From Acidobacteriota bacterium (GTDB lineage Bacteria > Acidobacteriota > Vicinamibacteria > Vicinamibacterales > JAFNAJ01): 32,538 bases of DNA. Positions 26,693 through 32,538 of this stretch are shown here, one piece after another (the stretch's first letter is position 1; every line of letters starts with the position of its first letter). The stretch spans positions 1 to 32,538 of the forward strand of contig JAEUQQ010000103.1 in NCBI GenBank assembly GCA_016789685.1, written 5' to 3'. The notes below the pieces were generated by a model. The model did not search any database, was not told the DNA's origin, and saw only the letters and a program-made list of their open reading frames with translations. Made by a program: the position numbers and the translations under genes.

Positions 26693-28201
26693 TCACGCCA
26701 GCCGCGCGACGGCCGCGGCAAACGCCGCCGCACGCGCACGCACGTCGGGCACCGGCTGCAGGCCGCCCGCCACCGGCAACGCCGCCCCACGTTCGATGGC
26801 CGGCACCGCCAGGTCGAGTTCCATCCCGCTCACGTCGCCCGTCAGCGCCACGCGCATCGGGTGGAACAGCGCCTTGCCCTTCTGCCCCGTCCGCGACCGC
26901 ACCCGCGTCGCCAGCGCCCGGAACGCGTCGCGATCCGCCAGCGGCCCCGACGCGGCCGATTCCTCGGCGAGCGCCGCAATCACGTCCCGCACGCCCGGTT
27001 CCGCCAGTTCGGCCCGCACGTCGTCGCGCTGCAGCGCCACCTCGGCGTCGTACGCGAACAGGAACGCGAGGCGCGACGGCAACTCGTCGACACGGTCGAC
27101 CGAGCCCGCCGCCAGCCCGACGACGTGTGCCAGGTACCCCTGCGCATCGTCGCGCAAGGCCCCGTGCACCACGCCCGCCCGCGCGAAATACGGCAGCGCC
27201 AGGTTCGCCAGCCGTCCCGGGTCGGCCACCTTGATGTAGTGGCGGTTGACCCACGCGAGCTTGTCGATGTCGAACACGCCCGCGCTCTTGCCCACGTCTT
27301 CGAGCCTGAACCGTGCCGCCAGGTCGGCCGCCGGCAGGATCTCGACGCCGTCGCCCGGCGACCAGCCAATCAGCGCCAGGTAGTTGACCAGCGCCTCGGG
27401 CAGGATGCCGTTGGCGCGGAACTCGGCCACCGACGTCGCCCCGTGCCGTTTCGACAACGGCGCGTGGTCTGGCCCCATCACCAGCGACAGGTGCGCGAAC
27501 GTCGGCGGCGCATAGCCGAACGCGCGATACAACAGCACCTGGCGCGGCGTGTTCGACACGTGATCCTCGCCCCGGATCACGTGCGTAATCCCCATCAACG
27601 CGTCGTCCACGACCACGGCGAAGTTGTACGCCGGCCGGCCGTCAGACCGAACGATGACCGGGTCGCCGATGACGTCGGTGTGGAACACCACGTGCCCACG
27701 CACCACGTCGTCGAACCCGACATCGCCGACGGCGGGCACGCGGAAGCGGATGGCCGCCGCCTCGCCGGCGGCGAGCCGCGCCCGCGCCTCGTCGGCTCCG
27801 AGCGCCCGGCATCGCCCCGAGTACTTCGGCGGCTGCCCTGCCGCCAGGGCCGACTTCCGCTCCGCGTCGAGCTGCTCGGGCGTGCAGAAGCAGTGGTACG
27901 CGTCACCCTGCGCGAGCAGCCGGTCGGCGTGCGCCCGGTAGATGTCGAGGCGCTCCGACTGCCGGTACGGCCCGACCGCCCCGCCAGCCTCGGGCCCCTC
28001 GTCCCACGTCAGCCCCAGCCAGCGCAGGTCGTCGAGGATGCTCGCCTCAGACACGGCCGTCGAGCGCTCGACGTCGGTGTCTTCGATCCGCAGGACGAAC
28101 GCCCCGCCCTGTCCGCGCGCGAGCAGCCAGTTGAACAACGCGGTACGGGCGTTGCCGACGTGCAGGTGCCCGGTCGGGCTGGGAGCGAAGCGCAGACGCA
28201 T
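26693..28201 (-). CDS. gltX: Glutamyl-tRNA synthetase
   Basis: A class I synthetase charging tRNA-Glu. The start at ATG 28199-28201 gives MRLRFAPSPTGHLHVGNAR and 502 residues. A longer frame adds 28 residues without homology that cross a palindrome. HIGH appears as HLHV (12-15). The KMSKS loop is PLSKR (248-252), a variant seen in many bacterial GluRS. A zinc site is suggested by Cys104, Cys106, Tyr127 and Cys131 (CFC, then YSGRC). No Shine-Dalgarno sequence is seen. A strong promoter candidate lies 55 nt upstream. Whether it also mischarges tRNA-Gln cannot be told. Confidence 0.95.
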   Translation of the reverse strand: MRLRFAPSPTGHLHVGNARTALFNWLLARGQGGAFVLRIEDTDVERSTAVSEASILDDLRWLGLTWDEGPEAGGAVGPYRQSERLDIYRAHADRLLAQGDAYHCFCTPEQLDAERKSALAAGQPPKYSGRCRALGADEARARLAAGEAAAIRFRVPAVGDVGFDDVVRGHVVFHTDVIGDPVIVRSDGRPAYNFAVVVDDALMGITHVIRGEDHVSNTPRQVLLYRAFGYAPPTFAHLSLVMGPDHAPLSKRHGATSVAEFRANGILPEALVNYLALIGWSPGDGVEILPAADLAARFRLEDVGKSAGVFDIDKLAWVNRHYIKVADPGRLANLALPYFARAGVVHGALRDDAQGYLAHVVGLAAGSVDRVDELPSRLAFLFAYDAEVALQRDDVRAELAEPGVRDVIAALAEESAASGPLADRDAFRALATRVRSRTGQKGKALFHPMRVALTGDVSGMELDLAVPAIERGAALPVAGGLQPVPDVRARAAAFAAAVARLA

Positions 28202-28221
28202 GGACGGAGACAGCGGGGACA

Positions 28222-28239
28222 CGGAGTCGGCCGACTCCG
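28222..28239. promoter_or_regulatory. Perfect 18-nt palindrome in the gltX leader
   Basis: CGGAGTCGGCCGACTCCG is a perfect palindrome, starting about 10 nt after the predicted gltX transcription start and ending about 20 nt before the ATG. It could be a repressor operator or an RNA stem that sets gltX expression. The absence of a Shine-Dalgarno sequence makes a regulatory role more interesting. Confidence 0.5.
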
Positions 28240-28255
28240 GCACCGGGACCCTACG

Positions 28256-28285
28256 AGTATAGGGGATCAGGACCGGATCGACCAA
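28256..28285 (-). promoter_or_regulatory. Promoter of gltX-rlmB
   Basis: On the minus strand TTGGTC (28280-28285), 18 nt, then TATACT (28256-28261), which matches five of six -10 bases. Transcription would start near 28249. It is one of the two best promoters in the window and separates gltX-rlmB from the isp operon. Confidence 0.6.
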
Positions 28286-28293
28286 GCGGGGGC

Positions 28294-28366
28294 GGCCATC
28301 GCGACACGCGGGTGGTCATCGCAGCGCGCGAGCGGTCATCGCGACACGCGGACGAGCATCGCGACG
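28294..28366. repeat. 20-bp tandem repeat across the ispF 3' end
   Basis: About 3.6 units of exactly 20 bp: CATCGCGACACGCGG-like units have CATC at 28297, 28317, 28337 and 28357. Units 1 and 3 are nearly identical; unit 2 differs at about five positions. Units 1-2 lie downstream of ispF. Unit 3 contains the TGA stop (28336-28338) and, with unit 4, encodes the LVRVSR tail. Confidence 0.75.
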
Positions 28367-28833
28367 GCGTGGACCGCGAGCGCTTCGCCACGACCGGTGG
28401 CGTCGACGCCCTCATTGGTCTTGCCCTTGATCGAGATCGCATCCGGCTCGACCTGCAGGGCCCGGGCGAGCACCTGCCGCATCGCCCCGGTGTGCGGGCC
28501 AATCTTCGGACGCTCGCAGATCACCACGACATCGATGTTGCCGACCTCGTACCCCGCAGACCTGACCCGGGCGACGGCCGCCTCGAGCAACCGGACGCTG
28601 TCGGCGTCCTTCCACGCTGGATCGGTGTCGGGGAACAACTTCCCGATGTCGCCGAGATTGACCGCGCCGAGGATGGCGTCGGTGATGGCGTGACACACCG
28701 CATCGGCGTCGCTGTGTCCGACCAGGCCGCGTTCGTACGGAATCCGCACGCCGCCGAGGATCAGCGGTCGCCCCTCGACGAAGCGGTGCGAGTCGTATCC
28801 GACGCCAATCCTGCAGGGCAAGCCGGTCGCCAT
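28336..28833 (-). CDS. ispF: 2-C-methyl-D-erythritol 2,4-cyclodiphosphate synthase
   Basis: IspF makes the cyclic diphosphate in the MEP isoprenoid pathway. The 165 residues have family length. Zinc ligands Asp14 and His16 (GYDSHRF) and His48 (GHSDADAVCHAITDA, 39-53) are present, followed by the FPDTDPAWKDADS substrate loop (67-79). The start ATG at 28833 directly abuts the ispD stop with no gap, and AAGGTGGAG is the ribosome site. The final residues are encoded within a 20-bp tandem repeat. It is co-expressed with ispD, which acts two steps earlier in the pathway. Confidence 0.96.
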   Translation of the reverse strand: MATGLPCRIGVGYDSHRFVEGRPLILGGVRIPYERGLVGHSDADAVCHAITDAILGAVNLGDIGKLFPDTDPAWKDADSVRLLEAAVARVRSAGYEVGNIDVVVICERPKIGPHTGAMRQVLARALQVEPDAISIKGKTNEGVDATGRGEALAVHAVAMLVRVSR

Positions 28834-29556
28834 CTACTCCACCTTGCGGTCGGCCGTGTTGGCGCGCGTGCCCGCGATTGCGCCGGCGAGCACGAGGTCG
28901 GCAGGCACGGTGACCTTGATGTTGGTCGCATCACCGGGCACGATGGCGACCTTGAGGCCGAGCGCTTCGACCAGCGACGCCTCGTCGGTGGCCTCGTGCG
29001 TGGCCGACAGCGCCAGGGCGCGCGCCAGCACGTCGCGCCTGAAGCCCTGCGGCGTCTGCGCGAGGTAGACCTCGTCGCGGGGAATCGTGCGCGTGATGAT
29101 CAGCGCGCCGTCGAGCGGCGCCACCTGCTTCACCGTGTCGTGCGCCCTGACGGCCACGATCGCGGCACCGTGCTCGGCCGCGGCCGCGATCGTCGCACCG
29201 ATCAGGCCCGTGCTGACGAACGGACGCGCGGCATCGTGCACGAGCACGAGGTCGGCGCGGTCGCTGACCGCGGCCACGCCGTTGACCACCGAGTCCTGGC
29301 GCCGGCTCCCCCCGGCCACGGCGCGGAGCGTCGGCGACAGCACGCGCCCGATCACCGCCGCGGCGTCATCCACGAACGACGCCGGCAGGACGACGACGAT
29401 CTCGTCGACCAGTCCGCAGTCGACGAACGCATCGACGCTGCGCTGGACGACCGTGCGGCCGTTCACGTCCATGAACTGCTTCGGACGATCGCCGCCGAAC
29501 CTGGCCCCCGCGCCCCCGGCCACGATCACGGCTGCCACGCGCGCTCGATGCGTCAT
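28834..29556 (-). CDS. ispD: 2-C-methyl-D-erythritol 4-phosphate cytidylyltransferase
   Basis: IspD transfers CMP to MEP in the non-mevalonate isoprenoid pathway. The start at ATG 29554-29556 gives 240 residues; a longer frame adds 12 residues that overlap the preceding gene further. The nucleotide-binding motif AGGAGARFGGDRPKQF is at 13-28 and HDAARP at 107-112, followed by TIPRDEVYLAQTPQGF. Its ATGA overlaps the stop of the B3/B4-domain gene by 4 nt, and its own stop touches the ispF start, so the three are translationally coupled. Confidence 0.96.
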   Translation of the reverse strand: MTHRARVAAVIVAGGAGARFGGDRPKQFMDVNGRTVVQRSVDAFVDCGLVDEIVVVLPASFVDDAAAVIGRVLSPTLRAVAGGSRRQDSVVNGVAAVSDRADLVLVHDAARPFVSTGLIGATIAAAAEHGAAIVAVRAHDTVKQVAPLDGALIITRTIPRDEVYLAQTPQGFRRDVLARALALSATHEATDEASLVEALGLKVAIVPGDATNIKVTVPADLVLAGAIAGTRANTADRKVE

Positions 29557-30194
29557 TGCACGTCCTCGCCGACGATCCGCCCGCCGGCACAACGCAGGAC
29601 GCGTGCGCCCGTGAGGCGCATCGCGGCACGCGCCGTCCCGGCGCCAAGCGGTCGCGGCGTGAAGATCACGATCAGGGCTCGCCTCGTCTGCGCGGTCACC
29701 ATCGTGCGCGCGGAATCAGACGACGGGTTGCCGAACGGGCCCTCGTCGTCGGCCAGCGTCAACCGGCCCGCGACGTGGACGACGTCCTTGCGAATGCCAG
29801 CATACTCCTCGCCTGCGGTCCCCACGCGCAGCGTCACCGGCCCGTGGATGGCGGCGAGGTCGTAGATCCCGAACGGCAGCTGTGTCTCGAGCGAGCACCA
29901 GTTCCCGATGTCGACCAGCGTGTTGACGCGTGGCAGCGGGTCACCCTTGCGCACGCGGCGCAACAGCGCCTCTGACGAGGGGCGCGTCCGCGTGGGATCG
30001 ACGCCGAAGCGGCGGTACATGCCCCTGACGGCTGCGGTGACGTCTGCGCGCTCGGCCGATGCCGCCGCGGCGGCGGCCGCCGCCTGCAGTTCGTCGCCAA
30101 GCGCCGCATCGTCGGTCGTCACGCTCACGCCATCCACGTCGATGACGCCGGCCACGACGTGCGCCGACACCTCGGCGCTCACGGCGATCAGCAC
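29553..30194 (-). CDS. Solo B3/B4 tRNA-binding-domain protein (COG3382-like)
   Basis: The product is 213 residues. Around residues 55-105 it reads AVRGMYRRFGVDPTRTRPSS, EALLRRVRKGDPLP, and then RVNTLVDIGNWCSLE. This is the pattern of freestanding B3/B4 domains related to the editing domain of PheRS beta. In PheRS that domain hydrolyses mischarged tRNA; freestanding copies are largely uncharacterised. The GTG start at 30194 overlaps the plsC stop by 7 nt, and the stop overlaps the ispD start. The start lacks a clear Shine-Dalgarno sequence, and a GTG four codons later is an alternative. A trans-editing or D-amino-acid/ligand-binding role would be inference. Confidence 0.8.
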   Translation of the reverse strand: MLIAVSAEVSAHVVAGVIDVDGVSVTTDDAALGDELQAAAAAAAASAERADVTAAVRGMYRRFGVDPTRTRPSSEALLRRVRKGDPLPRVNTLVDIGNWCSLETQLPFGIYDLAAIHGPVTLRVGTAGEEYAGIRKDVVHVAGRLTLADDEGPFGNPSSDSARTMVTAQTRRALIVIFTPRPLGAGTARAAMRLTGARVLRCAGGRIVGEDVQ

Positions 30195-30928
30195 GCAGGC
30201 GCGCCCTGGGTCGTGCGCGCAACCGCCCCGGCGATGATGTCTTCGACGCGTTTGGCGAGTGCCTTCGCATCGTCGCGCGACAGGCCCTCGGTCTCGATCG
30301 GATCGAACACCTCGAGCGTGGCATGGCCGGGCGAGGTGGTGAGCTGGTTCTTCGGCATCACGTGGTGCGTGCCGGTCACCGCGATCGGCACCACGGGCAG
30401 CCCCGCCTCGATGGCCAGCTGGAAGATGCCGCTGCGGAAACGCCCGACGTTCCCGTCAGCACTGCGCGTGCCCTCGGGGAACACGATGAGCGAGTGCCCG
30501 CCGGCCATCAGCGTCTTGACCTGCGCAAACGCCGACGCGCCCGGGTTGTCACGCTGCACGAGCACGTGGCCCGCGCGGCGCAGGTGCCACCCAATGAACG
30601 GAAACGCCCCCAGCGACGCCTTCGCGATGATCCGCATGTCGAACGGCACGTGCCAGTAGATCACGGGGATGTCGTAGAAGCTCGAGTGGTTCGAGACGAA
30701 CACGTACGACCGCTTCGGCGGCACGCGCTCGATGCCCGAGGGCGACACCGTCACGCCCGTGGTGGCGAGGATGCCCCACGACCACCACTGCATGCAGCGG
30801 TGGGCGAGCCGGCTGCCGCGGAACAGCGTCGAGGTGAGCGAGACCGTCCCGGCGACGATCGTGTAGAGGCCGATGGCGGGGATCAGGAAAAATACCGTCC
30901 GCCACCAGTGGAAGGCTGGAATACCCAA
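30188..30928 (-). CDS. plsC: 1-acyl-sn-glycerol-3-phosphate acyltransferase (TTG start)
   Basis: A membrane-bound PlsC-type acyltransferase that makes phosphatidic acid for phospholipid synthesis. The 246 residues carry a hydrophobic N-terminus (about 11-35), catalytic NHSSFYD (80-86, HX4D with His81 and Asp86), the substrate motif FPEGTRS (150-156) and a later VVPIAVTG segment. The start is probably TTG at 30926-30928, 12 nt after the upstream stop, because no ATG or GTG lies before the first hydrophobic helix. The ribosome site is not obvious. The stop overlaps the next gene by 7 nt. Confidence 0.9.
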   Translation of the reverse strand: MGIPAFHWWRTVFFLIPAIGLYTIVAGTVSLTSTLFRGSRLAHRCMQWWSWGILATTGVTVSPSGIERVPPKRSYVFVSNHSSFYDIPVIYWHVPFDMRIIAKASLGAFPFIGWHLRRAGHVLVQRDNPGASAFAQVKTLMAGGHSLIVFPEGTRSADGNVGRFRSGIFQLAIEAGLPVVPIAVTGTHHVMPKNQLTTSPGHATLEVFDPIETEGLSRDDAKALAKRVEDIIAGAVARTTQGAPAC

Positions 30929-30940
30929 CGGCGTGTGTGC

Positions 30941-32071
<1,131 letters not shown>

Positions 32072-32092
32072 ATGAAGACGACGCCGGGCCTC

Positions 32093-32098
32093 ATCATA
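32093..32098 (-). promoter_or_regulatory. Candidate -10 element for the PIN/TRAM-isp operon
   Basis: TATGAT on the minus strand matches five of six consensus bases. The -35 region is poor (TCATGC at 17 nt). Transcription would start about 15 nt before the ATG at 32071, which lacks a Shine-Dalgarno sequence. A short or near-leaderless transcript is possible. Confidence 0.3.
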
Positions 32099-32123
32099 CC
32101 CCTATCCACCCCGGTGCATGATC

Positions 32124-32538
32124 TCACCAGTCCACGAGGGCCTCGATCGCCTCCCCCACCCGGCGGACTTCGACCAGCTCGCACCCGGAGGGGACATCGG
32201 CCGGCGCACACGTCCCCTCGGGCACGACGCAGCGGGTGTATCCGAGCTGCGCGGCCTCCTTGACCCGCAGCGCCCCCTGGGGGACGCTCCGGACCTCGCC
32301 CGCCAGGCCGATCTCGCCGAACACCGCCGTCCGCTCGCGGATCGGGCGGTTCCGAACACTCGACGCGATGGCGCCGATCACGGCCAGGTCGGCGGCCGGT
32401 TCCTCGACCTCGATGCCGCCGGCGAGGTTCACGAACACGTCCTCGGCGACGAGGTTGAGGCCGGCGCGCTTCTCGAGCACGGCCAGCAGCAGCGAGAGGC
32501 GAGTCCGGTCGAGGCCGTTGGCGGTGCGCTGGGCGTTC
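32124..32538 (-). CDS. radA: DNA repair protein RadA (C-terminal end, cut by window edge)
   Basis: RadA is a RecA/Lon-related ATPase that promotes branch migration in recombination repair. Only the last 138 codons or so are inside the window. The frame enters with NAQRTANGLDRTRLSLLLAV, then LEKRAGLNLVAEDVFVNLAGG, and continues with AVFGEIGLAGEVRSVPQG, the Lon-protease-like C-terminal domain of RadA. The N-terminal zinc finger and ATPase core are outside. The radA-PIN/TRAM-ispD order resembles Firmicutes, where radA and yacL flank the isp genes. Confidence 0.93.
   Translation of the reverse strand, partial: NAQRTANGLDRTRLSLLLAVLEKRAGLNLVAEDVFVNLAGGIEVEEPAADLAVIGAIASSVRNRPIRERTAVFGEIGLAGEVRSVPQGALRVKEAAQLGYTRCVVPEGTCAPADVPSGCELVEVRRVGEAIEALVDW

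Noticed and set aside
26693..28201. PLSKR in place of the classical KMSKS in GltX as a defect
   Set aside because: This variant is common in functional bacterial GluRS enzymes and the catalytic lysine is kept.
28294..28366. Tandem repeat as a CRISPR array
   Set aside because: The 20-bp units are directly joined without spacers and no cas gene is present.

Overview
The window is a high-GC bacterial core locus. It carries the translation and transcription machinery genes in an order close to the classical tRNA-tuf-sec-rpl-rpo-str arrangement. The overall flavour is Acidobacteriota, possibly Vicinamibacteria/Luteitalea-like. The reasons are the GC-rich coding style, a receptor-type Ser/Thr kinase fused to a TolB-like beta-propeller, a sigma factor of the TIGR02999/ECF43-like type, and a standalone SagB-type oxidoreductase. 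This placement is an inference; no 16S rRNA gene is present. Every gene except one lies on the minus strand, so the biological reading direction is from high to low coordinates.

Reading from the right edge: the 3' end of radA; a membrane PIN/TRAM protein; then plsC, a solo B3/B4-domain protein, ispD and ispF, packed with overlapping or abutting start and stop codons. Next come gltX and rlmB, which have a convincing promoter of their own. A second convincing promoter (25829-25857) precedes tRNA-Thr(TGT), tRNA-Tyr(GTA), tRNA-Gly(TCC), tRNA-Thr(GGT) and tuf, the same order as E. coli thrU-tyrU-glyT-thrT-tufB. The series continues with rpmG, tRNA-Trp, secE, nusG, rplK, rplA, rplJ, rplL, rpoB and rpoC, and ends at a long GC hairpin (11464-11497). 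The str operon follows at the left end (rpsL, rpsG, fusA) and runs directly into rpsJ and rplC of the S10 operon. No tuf copy lies between fusA and rpsJ; the only tuf in the window sits beside the tRNAs.

Between rpoC and rpsL, which are neighbours in many bacteria, lies an accessory island of about 7 kb (4.4-11.4 kb). It encodes a GH20 hexosaminidase, probably a lipoprotein; a transmembrane Ser/Thr kinase; a 71-residue unrecognised helical protein spaced 2 nt from a SagB-type dehydrogenase; and, convergently on the plus strand, an ECF-like sigma factor. That sigma factor has lost the acidic region-2.2 residues and carries threonine there, the hallmark of kinase-controlled ECF43 factors. This island is the best candidate for an undescribed system: a kinase-gated sigma factor next to a possible peptide-modifying pair.

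Other unusual points are an eight-cysteine (two zinc-ribbon-like) insertion in RpoB, an EF-Tu whose switch I lacks the usual RGITI context, and a palindromic repeat that supplies the stop codon of both rplK and tuf. Inverted GGGTCTGACCC palindromes separate the sigma gene from the SagB operon, a 20-bp tandem repeat runs across the end of ispF, and several operon spacers hold stable hairpins.
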